Shown: positions 9,686 through 18,019 of the stretch, one piece after another | Numbering within the stretch: position 1 is the stretch's first letter | How the letters are laid out: every line of letters begins with the position of its first letter | Origin: Actinospica sp035493475 | Lineage (GTDB): Bacteria > Actinomycetota > Actinomycetes > Streptomycetales > Catenulisporaceae | Length of the DNA stretch: 64,000 bases | NCBI GenBank assembly: GCA_035493475.1 | Contig: DATJIF010000124.1 | Span: forward strand, 1 to 64,000 | Reading direction: 5' to 3' | Notes under the pieces: model-generated | What the model was told of the DNA's origin: nothing | The model's input: the letters and a program-made list of their open reading frames with translations, nothing else | Databases searched by the model: none | Made by a program: the position numbers and the translations under genes

Positions 9686-10777
9686 CTAAGCTTTTAGGCT
9701 CGCTCCCGTGATCGCCTCCACGAGCATCTGAGGCACCGCATCGAGTGCCGTGTCCAGTAGGTGTTCGACGGCCGTGGCAGGTGAGCCCGATCGATCCACG
9801 TCCACCATGTCGGCCCAGGTCTCCGGCTCATAGCGCGCGAGCGAGGAGAGAGCGAGCAAGATTGCCCACCATGCGATGAACGGGTGCAAGGGCACGGTCA
9901 TCCCAGGTACCGCGGGCAGAGCCCAACGCTGTCCGCGGTACCAGCCACTGGTCAAGGTCTGCGCAGGCTCCAAAACTCTCATCTGGCAGCTCAGCCGCAG
10001 TCCGTCCACCGCGCGCTCGTAGCGACACTGGCCGTTGTGCTGCGCGGTGACCTCCGGGCGGGCGCTGACGAGTTCGGGGTAGCCGGAGAGGAATCTCTGA
10101 AATGCTTCAACAGAGGTGTCCTCAGCGAGGGCCGTCGGCAGTCGGGAGAGGGAAAAGCCGCGGAGCCACTTCCTTTCCGACTCCCCTTCGCTCTCCTGCA
10201 GGTTGCCGTAAGGCTGGGATGCAAGCCACCATGCGGGCTCCGGGATGAAGCCGCCAGGTTCGACATGCAGTGCTGGGCGCTGGCCCGGAGCTGCACCCGG
10301 AAGCGGAAGAACCATCGGGACCAGAGGCCAGAGATCCGCCAGCTTCGTTGACGCTCCCTTCGGCATGAAGCACGAGCCCAGAGCTGCTGCGACGATCTGG
10401 GGCGAGCCACTAGCACTAGCGGTCACAGCGACGTCGCCGAGATTAGCCTGGTCCGTCATTTCCTTGACTACCATCCCGTGACCGCGGAGCCGCCAGCTCC
10501 TTCCTTCGAGATGCGGCGACGCCGCGGCGAGCGCGCGAGCACCCTGGTAGAGCCCGTAGAGGATGAACACGGGCTTGACCTCGTACCCGACCCCTCTAGC
10601 CTCCGCGCCCCTGAGGAACTGCTCGGACTGCTCCAGGGCTGTGCGAAACGTCCGTGCTCGCGAGTGATCATCAGACGCCGGGCCGGGCGGCTCCGAGCGC
10701 ATCCGCCGCAGGCTCCGCCAGGATTCATCGCGGCCAAGTTCGAGTGCGATGATTGACCCATCCCAGGAAACAGTCAC
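9686..10777 (-). CDS. YaaC-like protein
   Basis: The 363-residue product carries the C-terminal block that marks YaaC-like proteins: a core around CRYERAVDGLRLSC, then WALPAVPGMTVPLHPFIAWW, ALSSLARYEPETWA, and a helical end LLDTALDAVPQMLVEAI. YaaC of Bacillus subtilis has no established function. The start GTG 10777 (VTVSWDGSIIALELG) is preferred because it has a GAGG-type ribosome site and the upstream extension is Arg/Pro-rich and not protein-like. Neighbours do not define a pathway. Confidence 0.6.
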   Translation of the reverse strand: MTVSWDGSIIALELGRDESWRSLRRMRSEPPGPASDDHSRARTFRTALEQSEQFLRGAEARGVGYEVKPVFILYGLYQGARALAAASPHLEGRSWRLRGHGMVVKEMTDQANLGDVAVTASASGSPQIVAAALGSCFMPKGASTKLADLWPLVPMVLPLPGAAPGQRPALHVEPGGFIPEPAWWLASQPYGNLQESEGESERKWLRGFSLSRLPTALAEDTSVEAFQRFLSGYPELVSARPEVTAQHNGQCRYERAVDGLRLSCQMRVLEPAQTLTSGWYRGQRWALPAVPGMTVPLHPFIAWWAILLALSSLARYEPETWADMVDVDRSGSPATAVEHLLDTALDAVPQMLVEAITGASLKA

Positions 10778-10913
10778 CTCACTGTTATACGTCGGCTGGG
10801 GACGACGCACCGGCTGATTTCCAACTGCCGTTCGCACTCGGCGCGAAGGACGGCTCGGCATTGGTAATTCGTGACGGGTAGTGACCCAAAGGGAAGGGCA
10901 TCAGAAGCGTTGG

Positions 10914-11300
10914 CTACGCGGTCGACTCGCGGTGCCGCAAGTCCAGCAGCACGGGTCCCAGCGTGTATTCGTCGAAGGTCAGATGAGTCTCGCGGCAGCT
11001 GCCACACCAACGGCCGTGCCCGATTCTCCACCGCAGAGTGCCGTCGGCCGTCACCGACTGCGCTTCGTGGACGCCGGCGAACACCGCGGCATCCCGCTCG
11101 GGCGAGACCGTCGCCGTGCCGAACCGGCGCGGCCAAGGCGCCGAGAAGCGGACTTCCGACCCCGACCTCACGTGGAGTGACCGCAGATCAACGGTCACCA
11201 ACTCCGCGTCACCGCGTTGGACGAGCAGTCTGCGACCGGGCCAGTGCAGCACCTCCGGGGCGTCGGACAGCCTCGGATCGAGAGGAGCGGCGATGGTGGC
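10914..11300 (-). pseudogene. N-terminal fragment of a WD40/beta-propeller-type protein
   Basis: The frame reads PEVLHWPGRRLLVQRGDAEL, then short beta-strand-like units, then TLRWRIGHGRWCGSCRETHL and TFDEYTLG before a stop. The sequence WRI.HG.W..C...H..FDEY is a segment I know from the first blades of actinobacterial WD40-type proteins, which normally continue for several hundred residues with SPDG repeats. Here the frame ends at 10914 and the rest is absent. No good start codon is visible at the 5' end. I read it as a truncated gene. Confidence 0.45.
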
Positions 11301-11471
11301 GACGAGACAGCGGCTTCTGCCACGGCGTCCTACCAGTGGTCATCGGTGGATATTGCTGGTCGGCAGTCACGTCCACATCGTGGCCGTGATACGAGAAAGT
11401 GCTCTCTGAGCTGGGATGATGTGTGGCTTGTCTAGGGTCACATTATCCGGTTCGAGGAGCGCATCTTCGAG

Positions 11472-11828
11472 GTGAAGGCTACTGCGTCGCGCCCGTGTCT
11501 TGTCGTCTCGTCCGACGGGCGGGGCGTTGTCGGTCACATCGGGTTTCGGCTGCTAGCGGACCTGGCAGAGGTTACGGAGCTGGAGTCCGGATTCGTCGAC
11601 GCTCTCGCCCCGACGCGACAACGGGCCGGCGAGCACGCTCCGGGACGCGTCGCGGTGGACCTAGCGGTAATACTTGCGGACGGCGGTGAGGCGATCAGTG
11701 ACCTGGCCGTGCTGCGTGATCAGGTCGATGTGTTCGGGCGGGTTGCCTCGGACCCGACGGCCTGGCGGGTGCTGAAGTCGATCGACGCCGCGGCGATAGC
11801 CCTGCGCGGGCCGGCGTCGTCCTCGTAG
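11472..11828 (+). pseudogene. IS1380-type transposase, N-terminal fragment
   Basis: From GTG 11472 the frame reads KATASRPCLVVSSDGRGVVG, then RLLADLAEVTELESGF, RQRAGEHAPGRVAVDLAV, LADGGEAISDLAVLRDQ and DPTAWRVLKSIDAAA. This is the start of IS1380-family (DDE) transposases, whose full length is about 450 residues. Only about 118 codons remain and the catalytic Asp/Glu residues are gone. The end of the fragment runs directly into the CRISPR-like repeats at 11816, so the element was cut there. Confidence 0.75.
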
Positions 11829-11963
11829 GCGCGGGGGTGACTCATCAAAGGCCCGTGCAGTGTCGACGAGGTTATAGTCGTCCCTGTAGGCGCGAAGCTA
11901 GTTTCAGTCCACCGGATCTATCTCGCCGTTCCTGGGTCGTCCCCGCGGGCGCCGGGGGTAGGG
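11816..11963 (+). CRISPR. three degenerate CRISPR-like repeats, about 60-base period
   Basis: Three copies of a GTCGTCC-starting unit begin at 11816, 11877 and 11936. The first two share 16 of their first 18 bases (GTCGTCCTCGTAGGCGCG against GTCGTCCCTGTAGGCGCG); the third reads GTCGTCCCCGCGGGCGCC. Spacing is 61 and 59 bases, which fits a 28-29 base repeat plus a 31-33 base spacer as in type I-E arrays, and the unit has the CCCCG...GGGGG character of actinobacterial type I-E repeats. The intervening sequences are unrelated to each other. No cas gene is in the window. It may be the dead end of an array or a chance repeat. Confidence 0.35.
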
Positions 11964-12281
11964 CGTCAGGGGCGATCGCGGCTCAGGCGCCGACGACGAG
12001 CCGAGGAGCAGCAGCAGGCGTAGCGGAGAGCTCCGTATCGCCGGCTCTCCCCAAAACTCACCAGGGGCACCCGGAAATTCAATTGCGACAGCTAGATGCC
12101 TGGTCAGAGCTCATCTACACCTCGCGGCTACTGTGAAGGTCAAGTATGAGGAGATAGGCCGGGGCGAGCTCGCACGTGGTTCTGACATGATGTCAATTCA
12201 GCGCCGCTACGTCGGCTTAACCATGTCTGGCGCGGACCGCAGATCCAACTACTCTCGGTCGGCCGAGGGATGGGAGCTCAC
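11964..12281. other. gene-less stretch before the EACC1-caspase operon
   Basis: No convincing gene. The last part should hold the promoter of the EACC1-caspase operon, but I cannot point to a clear -10/-35 pair. A GGGAG ribosome site lies at 12272-12276. Confidence 0.4.
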
Positions 12282-12641
12282 GTGAGCGTGCTACTGCAGG
12301 TACAAGTCGTAGATGGCGCGCGGATCGACGATCTGCAGCGCTGGATGGAGGGGCTGCATCCTGACATCGCTTTGAAGCAGGTCTCCCGAGTCTCGGGTGC
12401 GAATGCTCAGGGAACGGTATGGGATTTCCTCGAAGTCGCGTGCGCGTCCGGCGGGGCCGTGACAGCTGCGGTGCGCGCCCTGCAGTTGTGGATCGAGTCA
12501 CGGGTTACCTCCGTCGAGATCGTCGTCGGAGAGTCGAAGTTCACGGTAAAGACTGCCGACGCCAGAGTCGCGTTGCCGAGCGTCGAGGCGGCCGCGAAGG
12601 CTCTCGAGGCGGGCGACCCGGATAGCGGGGGTGGTGAATGA
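12282..12641 (+). CDS. EACC1-like effector-associated constant component
   Basis: A 119-residue protein whose middle (FLEVACASGGAVTAAVRALQ, then LWIESR) followed by two beta strands (VTSVEIVVGESKFTV) matches the effector-associated constant component 1 family, a small alpha/beta domain found next to effectors in NTP-dependent conflict systems of multicellular bacteria. GTG 12282 is preferred over ATG 12270 because GGGAG lies 5-6 bases upstream of it, inside the ATG. The stop overlaps the caspase-gene start by four bases (ATGA), so the two proteins are made together. The likely role is to hold or license the effector; this is inferred from the family, not shown by sequence. Confidence 0.75.
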   Translation: MSVLLQVQVVDGARIDDLQRWMEGLHPDIALKQVSRVSGANAQGTVWDFLEVACASGGAVTAAVRALQLWIESRVTSVEIVVGESKFTVKTADARVALPSVEAAAKALEAGDPDSGGGE

Positions 12642-15600
12642 CGGCACACAACGGCGGTGTCGACTTCGCGCGGTCGAGAGCAATCCTCTTCGGTACCTCA
12701 GTCTTCACTGAGGGCTTCGATCAGGCACCTATGCCCGCGGCGGCAAACAGCCTAAAGGCGGTGAACGCTGCCCTGACCCGAGCATGCGGGTGGCCCAAGT
12801 CGCAGATTACGATGTTCGCCGATCTGAGCACTCGTGATGCGCCATCGAGTCTGATCGCCCCGCTAATTCACCAGGCTGACGACGTATTGCTGTTCTACTA
12901 CGTGGGGCATGGGCAGTTACTCGTCGACAACGACCTGGGGCTGGCGCTGACTGACACGAGTGAGGATGCCAGGCTGCGTCTGTCGACATCGCTGCGCCTC
13001 GGGTGGCTTCATCAGGAGCTGAAGTACAATTGTGAAGCGCGCGTCAAGATCCTAGTCCTGGACTGCTGCGCATCCGGCGTAGCCACCAAGTACGCCCAGG
13101 GTTCTCATGGAACGGCGACGGCAATCCACCAGGCCGCCGAGCCAGGCGGTGAAGGGATGTACACGTGGACCGCCTGCGGCCACTCTCAGGAGACCTATTT
13201 CGAGCCCGGGCCCAGTGGGCTGACATACTTCGCCAGGCACCTCACCGACGTCCTGGCGAACGGCATCGAGGGCAAGGGGCCCTCGCTGACGATCACAGAT
13301 GTCCACAATGAGGTCGGTCGGCGGCTCAGGCACGCGCAAATTCCGGACGTGCCTGTCAACCCGGAGCCCACATTGCTCTTCCGTGGAAGTCTGGACCTAT
13401 TCCAACTGGCGTCGAACGTGGCCTTCCGTGACGCTGAGGTCAGCGACACGTCTTCGCATGCCAAGGGCGATCTGGGTCCGGGTGTGCCTATCGCAGTGTG
13501 CGATCCCCTCGCGCTCGACGTGCATCCGGCGGGTGACGGCCTGGGGCGCGGCGTGGCCGCGCGTCTTCCGGGATATGTGCAACGCCCCCACGATGAGATC
13601 TTGGCCGGGGTGGTCGCGCGCACAGCACGCGGCGCTAGCGAGATGGCGGTCTTGGTGGGTTCTTCCTCTACAGGCAAGACGCGCGCTTGCTGGGAGGCAG
13701 TGCAACCACTTGCGGACCTGGGCTGGACGCTGTGGCAACCGCTCAGCCCGACTCCTGTACGGGCAGCGTTCGGTGGTATTGAGTCGGTGCGCCCGCGCAC
13801 TGTGGTGTGGCTCAACGAAGCCCAGCGTTTCTTGAGTGCTGGCGAGGAGATGGCTGCGGCCCTCCACGACCTTCTCACTGATCCGCGCCGGGCCCCGGTG
13901 TTGGTGCTGGGTACCCTGTGGCCCGAATACGATCAGACATTCTCGAGGCGCCCCGAAGTAGGGCTGCCAGATCCACACGTGCGGACGCGTGAGCTGCTGG
14001 CTGGGCGGCGCGTCGTGGTCCCGGACGCCTTCGACGACACCGCGATCGAAGCAGCACGGCACCTGGCGGAGAGCGGGGACAAACTGCTGGCTGCGGTATT
14101 GGCGCACGAGAACGACCGTCGTTTCGCCCAGTACCTCGCCGGTGCTCCGGAACTGCTACACCGTTACCAGACCGCCTCGTCTAGCGCCCGCGCGCTCCTC
14201 TGCGCAGCGATCGACGCGCGTCGACTTGGAAGCGGGTTGCTTCTACCCGGTACTTTCCTTGTCGAAGCTGCAGCAGGGTATTTACACGCTGAGAATGAAC
14301 TCCCAGACGACCACCTAGAGCATGCCCTGGTTGAACTGGCGGTGCCGGTTCACGGCAACATCGCCCCGCTGAGGCTTGAGCGTACGCCTGGCCGTGTGTC
14401 CAAGGTCATCGACAGCTCTGCTCACACGCCGTCAGGTCCGCAGTATCGCCTTGCGGACGTCTTGGAACAACATGGTCGCCGGAATCGGTGGGCTTTCTGT
14501 CCGCCGAACTCGTTTTGGCAGTCCGCGCACGCCCATTTCGACGATCCAGATGATCTCCAGCGCCTTGCTGACGCCGCACGCGATCGGTATCGCCTGCAGT
14601 GGGCTGACGCGCTCTATCAGCAATCCGCCGACGCGGGAAGCGACTCGGCCTTAAACCAGCTCGCCTTGATGCGAAGTCGTTCCGGGGATGGTGAAGGTGC
14701 TGAAGCGCTCGCCATTCGAGCAGCCCGTGGGGGAGATGCGCTAGCCCTGACCATACTTTCAGGAAACCACGATAGGGTCGGTGAGCGGAGAAGGGCCGAA
14801 GCGCTCGCAGATAAGGCAGCGGAGGCCGGGGATGGTGAAGCGCTGTACCGTCTGGCTGCCTCCCGGCGGACCGCTCGATGGTTCGAGAAGGCCGAAGATC
14901 TACTCCAGCGGGCTGCGGACGTAGGAAACCCCGATGCCCTGAGCGATCTTGCACTAATTCGGCATCAGAGTAAGAAGAACGAAGAAGCCGAAGAGCTCGC
15001 TGGCAAGGCAGCGAAAGCCGGAAACGCCGAAGCGCTCACGGTGCTCATCGTTACGCTGGAGCGGGAGGGCGACCGTGAACGAGCGGAAGGCTTGGCCCGC
15101 CGAGCGGCCGCCGCCGGAAACGCCTCCATGATGACTCGCCTCGCATCGATCAGGACTGCATCGGGAGATTCCGAAAGTGCGAGGGCGCTACTCGACTGCG
15201 CTGCCGAAGCGGGCGATGCGGAGGCCCTGACCAGGCTCGCTCAGCTGCGTGAGCAGTCCGACGATGTAGACGGTGCAGAGGCGCTCTATCGGCGAGCCGT
15301 AGAGGAGGGAAGCGCTGAAGCGTCCACCCGCCTCACCGAGATGCGAGAGGACTCCGGAGACGCGGACGGCGCTGAGGCAGTCGCCCTACAAGCCGCTCGC
15401 ACGGGAAGCACGGAGGCACTTACTCGGCTCGCTGTGAAGCGAGATGTAAACGGTGACAGGGACGGTGCTGAAGCAATCGCCATGCGAGCTGCCGATGCTG
15501 GAAACTCCGATGTCCTCGCCAGCTTGGTCATGGCACGAGATCAAGCTGGAGACCGAGAAGGTGCCCGGGCATTGGCCGCCCGAGGCGCTGAGACCGGGTA

Positions 15601-16006
15601 CGGCTCGGCGTTGACTTTACTCGCTGCGGCGCGAGCGAAAACGGGTGACCGCAAGGGTGCCGAGGCGCTGTACCGACAGGCCGCCGATATCGGGTACCCC
15701 GAAGCGCTCGACAAGCTCGCTGCGATGCGGGAAAAAGTTGGCGACCGAGAAGGGGCCGAGGCGCTCTACTGGCGAGCGGTCGATGCCGGGGACGTATCTG
15801 CGCTGATCAGGCTCTTCGAAATGCGGGAGGAGGTCGGCGATATTGAAGGGGCCGCAAGGCTTGCCATCCGGGCTGCTGATGCCGGAAATGACTACGCGTT
15901 GGTATCGCTCGCAACGAAAAGAGAGCGAGCCAAAGGCGGTGCCGAAAAGCAGTCGCCGCAGTACGGCATCAACCCGGATGGCACACCGACAGACCCTTGG
16001 TGGTAG
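12638..16006 (+). CDS. caspase-like protease / P-loop NTPase / Sel1-type repeat protein
   Basis: A 1122-residue multidomain protein. Residues about 12-250 form a caspase-like (C14) peptidase domain with catalytic His91 (FYYVGHGQ) and Cys144 (LVLDCCASG). Residues about 310-460 hold a P-loop NTPase with Walker A GSSSTGKT (341-348) and Walker B-like VVWLNEAQ (389-396), of the STAND-like type that couples sensing to effector release. Residues about 651-1098 are about 14 tandem 32-residue helical repeats (consensus DxxGAEALxxRAAxAGxxEAL) of Sel1/TPR character. No signal peptide is seen, so it acts in the cytoplasm. It is coupled to the EACC1 gene by ATGA. By analogy with bacterial caspase-STAND proteins I infer a regulated proteolytic response to phage or stress, possibly ending in cell death. 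Substrate and trigger are unknown. Confidence 0.85.
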   Translation: MTAHNGGVDFARSRAILFGTSVFTEGFDQAPMPAAANSLKAVNAALTRACGWPKSQITMFADLSTRDAPSSLIAPLIHQADDVLLFYYVGHGQLLVDNDLGLALTDTSEDARLRLSTSLRLGWLHQELKYNCEARVKILVLDCCASGVATKYAQGSHGTATAIHQAAEPGGEGMYTWTACGHSQETYFEPGPSGLTYFARHLTDVLANGIEGKGPSLTITDVHNEVGRRLRHAQIPDVPVNPEPTLLFRGSLDLFQLASNVAFRDAEVSDTSSHAKGDLGPGVPIAVCDPLALDVHPAGDGLGRGVAARLPGYVQRPHDEILAGVVARTARGASEMAVLVGSSSTGKTRACWEAVQPLADLGWTLWQPLSPTPVRAAFGGIESVRPRTVVWLNEAQRFLSAGEEMAAALHDLLTDPRRAPVLVLGTLWPEYDQTFSRRPEVGLPDPHVRTRELLAGRRVVVPDAFDDTAIEAARHLAESGDKLLAAVLAHENDRRFAQYLAGAPELLHRYQTASSSARALLCAAIDARRLGSGLLLPGTFLVEAAAGYLHAENELPDDHLEHALVELAVPVHGNIAPLRLERTPGRVSKVIDSSAHTPSGPQYRLADVLEQHGRRNRWAFCPPNSFWQSAHAHFDDPDDLQRLADAARDRYRLQWADALYQQSADAGSDSALNQLALMRSRSGDGEGAEALAIRAARGGDALALTILSGNHDRVGERRRAEALADKAAEAGDGEALYRLAASRRTARWFEKAEDLLQRAADVGNPDALSDLALIRHQSKKNEEAEELAGKAAKAGNAEALTVLIVTLEREGDRERAEGLARRAAAAGNASMMTRLASIRTASGDSESARALLDCAAEAGDAEALTRLAQLREQSDDVDGAEALYRRAVEEGSAEASTRLTEMREDSGDADGAEAVALQAARTGSTEALTRLAVKRDVNGDRDGAEAIAMRAADAGNSDVLASLVMARDQAGDREGARALAARGAETGYGSALTLLAAARAKTGDRKGAEALYRQAADIGYPEALDKLAAMREKVGDREGAEALYWRAVDAGDVSALIRLFEMREEVGDIEGAARLAIRAADAGNDYALVSLATKRERAKGGAEKQSPQYGINPDGTPTDPWW
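14588..15934 (+). repeat. about 14 in-frame 96-base repeats encoding Sel1-type units
   Basis: The 3' part of the caspase gene consists of consecutive 32-codon units, each encoding a helix pair (AEALxxRAAxAG / EALTRLAxxRExxGD). The units differ at many positions, so this is an old protein repeat rather than a recent DNA expansion. Such superhelical arrays usually serve as ligand-sensing arms. Confidence 0.8.
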
Positions 16007-16561
16007 CCGGCTTCCGTGTCGTGTTCGCTCAGTTGATCGCCTGCCTGCCAGCAGTGTGGAGGAGAGCCGTAAGAGTCAGACCGTCGGCATCCCGAACTTC
16101 GTGACGGCTTCTGAAGCCTGCCTGGAGTCATGTGGCCACCTAAGGTAGGAGATGTCTCCCACCAAGCGTAAGACCGGGAAGCTCTGGGGGCCTCTTCGCC
16201 TCGGCTGAGCTCCTTCGCGGCGAGAGCGAGAAGATGGCTGCACGACGGCTCGGCTGGCCGATAAACGCAGCAGTGAAACTGTGGGACACCCCGCTGGCCG
16301 AGATGCGACCTGCGGGTTCGTGGAACATACTCGAAGTATGGCGCATTCGAGTCTCGGCGATGCGGCCGATGGTTTCCTGGACGGGCCTCGCGGTGGGCCT
16401 AAGGCGTTGCGCGAGCAGAGCGGAAGTTTGGGACCATCTGGGGACCACACGTCGTTCGCGATCATGAACGACCTGCGGCTGGGGGTCAAGTGCGCGCGGG
16501 CTGCTGGGGGATGCAAGTGGTGCTGTGCCAGGAGCATGTGGTCCCGGCAGTCGAGATGTTA
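16007..16561. other. gene-less stretch with integrase-end remnant
   Basis: No intact gene. Positions 16406-16479 repeat a sequence found again at 25702-25774 (see repeat entries). Read leftward the segment gives RRSFMIANDVWSPDGP, which resembles the tail and downstream region of phage-type integrase genes (WSPNGS occurs at the end of the recombinase near 26 kb). Confidence 0.4.
16406..16479 (+). repeat. integrative-element end repeat, copy 1
   Basis: Begins GTTGCGCGA, contains GGGACCATCTGGGGACCACA and ends CGCGATCATGAACGACCTGC. The same blocks in the same order recur at 25702-25774, and the GGGACCATTTGGGGACCA core also occurs at 25989-26008 at the 3' end of the recombinase remnant. I infer remnants of element ends. 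Confidence 0.5.
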
Positions 16562-17005
16562 TTAGGTGCCGACTGATACCTGTGTCGGCTCAAGGCGGAC
16601 CTCGTGCGGCGTGTAGCAGTCATTGACCTCGGTGGCGATCTCAGATCCGCACGCACACTTTAGATTCGGCCCATCCATTCCGGCCGGCCCGCAGCACCCC
16701 ACAGCTCGGCCAGAGATCCAATGGCGCTCAATGACGAGGTCATCCGGATGGAGTACGACGGTGCCGCGGGCACCATCCGCCGCGAGCACATCCGCGTATG
16801 TCAGCGCTGCCGGTCCGCCAGCCGGCACGGAGACGTACGGCGGACCGAATGGTTCGTCGTCTACCGCATACGTCCCCGGGCGCATGGTCGGCTTGCCGTC
16901 CTGGCCGGGGCCGGGCATCTCGACGAGGGTGACTTCATTTGTCACCGGCACGCGGCAAGACCGGCACAGGAAGACTGTCACACCGGAATTGTCTGGGCCC
17001 GGCAA
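16562..17005 (-). CDS. conserved hypothetical protein with Cys-pair metal-binding motifs
   Basis: A 147-residue protein with CRSC near residue 14 and a C-terminal GCCGPAGMDGPNLKCACGSE block followed by a conserved-looking NDCYTPHEVRLEP end. The Cys pairs suggest a structural zinc site. I recognise the C-terminal block as common in uncharacterised actinobacterial proteins but know no function. It stands alone, oriented leftward, next to the truncated IS3. Confidence 0.6.
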   Translation of the reverse strand: MPGPDNSGVTVFLCRSCRVPVTNEVTLVEMPGPGQDGKPTMRPGTYAVDDEPFGPPYVSVPAGGPAALTYADVLAADGARGTVVLHPDDLVIERHWISGRAVGCCGPAGMDGPNLKCACGSEIATEVNDCYTPHEVRLEPTQVSVGT

Positions 17006-17026
17006 CCCCTATGCCAACCGGGTTTC

Positions 17027-17098
17027 GTGCCCGCCGCGTGCCCGTAAGGAGCGGTAACCACGGTCACTGGCGGAGAGCCGGCCGGTGGGGTGCAGGTC
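17027..17098 (+). repeat. dispersed GTGCCCG repeat, copy 1
   Basis: Starts GTGCCCGCCGCGTGCCCGTA, continues CACGGTCACT and ends GCAGGTCA. Related copies are at 18321, 22381 and 22837. The end of this copy falls exactly where the IS3 orfB is cut off. Confidence 0.6.
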
Positions 17099-17415
17099 AA
17101 AACGGAAGCGGATCACCGAGTCGTCTCCGCCGCGAAATAGGCAGCCGCCTTGCGCAGGATCTCCTTCTCTTTCCGCAATTCGGCCACCTCGCGCCGCAGC
17201 CGGCGCAACTCCTCGCGCTCAGGCGTGGTCAACGCGCCACCCCGATCCCCGCCCGCGTCGATCCCGGCCTGGGCCACCCAGCTGCGCAGGCTCTGGGCGG
17301 TGACGCCCAGAGCCTCGGCGATCTGGGCCACGGTGTGGTCCGGACTGGAGCGCACGAGCTCGACCGCGTCGCGCTTGAACTCCGTTGGGTACCGCTTGCT
17401 GCTGTGCTGTGCCAC
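17099..17415 (-). mobile_element. IS3-family insertion sequence remnant (orfA plus six codons of orfB)
   Basis: Contains the complete orfA and the first codons of orfB (GTG ATC CGC TTC CGT TTT = VIRFRF, the usual IS3 orfB beginning). It then breaks into the dispersed repeat at 17098. The right inverted repeat and nearly all of orfB are missing, so the element cannot move by itself. Confidence 0.7.
17113..17415 (-). CDS. IS3-family transposase OrfA
   Basis: The 100-residue protein (SKRYPTEFKRDAVELVRSSP ..) has the helix-turn-helix of IS3 OrfA (residues about 10-50, VAQIAEALGVTAQSLRSWV) and the C-terminal leucine-zipper region (LRRLRREVAELRKEKEILRK). OrfA normally binds the IS ends and is fused to OrfB by frameshifting. 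Here OrfB is cut after about six codons, so only a DNA-binding product can be made. Confidence 0.9.
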   Translation of the reverse strand: MAQHSSKRYPTEFKRDAVELVRSSPDHTVAQIAEALGVTAQSLRSWVAQAGIDAGGDRGGALTTPEREELRRLRREVAELRKEKEILRKAAAYFAAETTR

Positions 17416-17590
17416 CTGGTGCTCGTTCCCCTGGATGATCTTCCATCCAGTATCCAGGTGTCGGGTTCCAGTGGTTCACCCCAGATCCGAGCAGCCCCGC
17501 TCTGTGGGCAGCGGCCTCGGGGCAAGGTTGCGTTGATTGCAGCGTCGGGCCAGGGCAGACTGGACACCATGAGCGTGAACCGAAGGGCGG

Positions 17591-17947
17591 ATGCCGCGTA
17601 GGCGGCCGGGGGCGTTGAGGCCCAATCTGCGGCCGAGTGGTGTATGCCATCGCTGCGGGAGAGATCAGGACTATTCAGACCGCTTCGACGCGGCCCTGTG
17701 CGCCTGGTGCGACGAGTGGACCGAGGGCATGAACGCGGCCCTAGACGACGTCTGCGTGTCGTGTCGTGGGCGGCCCGTGTTGCCGAGCGTCGCGCGGGAG
17801 TTGGCCCCCTGGGATCGAGCGCTTCGCCGTGCAGCCCGGTACGCGGCACGGCGATACTCGCAGACCTTTGCCCCTCCCGCAGTACCGCGGCGCAGTACAG
17901 CAACAGGCCCGGCGCTCAGCGGTTCCAACCGACGCTCACTGAGGTAG
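17591..17947 (+). CDS. small Cys-rich (zinc ribbon-like) protein, unknown
   Basis: A 118-residue frame with CHRCG, LCAWCDEWTEG and CVSCRGRPVLPS within residues about 18-63, three Cys pairs that would suit one or two zinc sites. The region after about residue 75 is Arg-rich and may not be native; its end overlaps the repeated block at 17895. I infer a genuine N-terminal part whose 3' end was replaced. Function unknown. Confidence 0.4.
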   Translation: MPRRRPGALRPNLRPSGVCHRCGRDQDYSDRFDAALCAWCDEWTEGMNAALDDVCVSCRGRPVLPSVARELAPWDRALRRAARYAARRYSQTFAPPAVPRRSTATGPALSGSNRRSLR

Positions 17948-17997
17948 CACATTCTGGCATGTCCTACTTTGCCTAGGGGGTGCTGGTCGGGACGAAG
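17895..17997 (+). repeat. duplicated block A, copy 1
   Basis: About 100 bases starting GTACAGCAAC, with GCTCAGCGGTTCCAACCG and ending GGGACGAAG, clearly related to 21937-22043 by eye. Together with the GTGCCCG repeats it forms a collinear pair of segments about 4 kb apart. Confidence 0.6.
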
Positions 17998-18019
17998 AGA
18001 CTTATGCAATCCTGGCGGC

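Noticed and set aside
11837..12136. 99-codon plus-strand frame across the CRISPR-like repeats
   Set aside because: Overlaps the repeat units and has low-complexity Arg/Ser/Pro composition.
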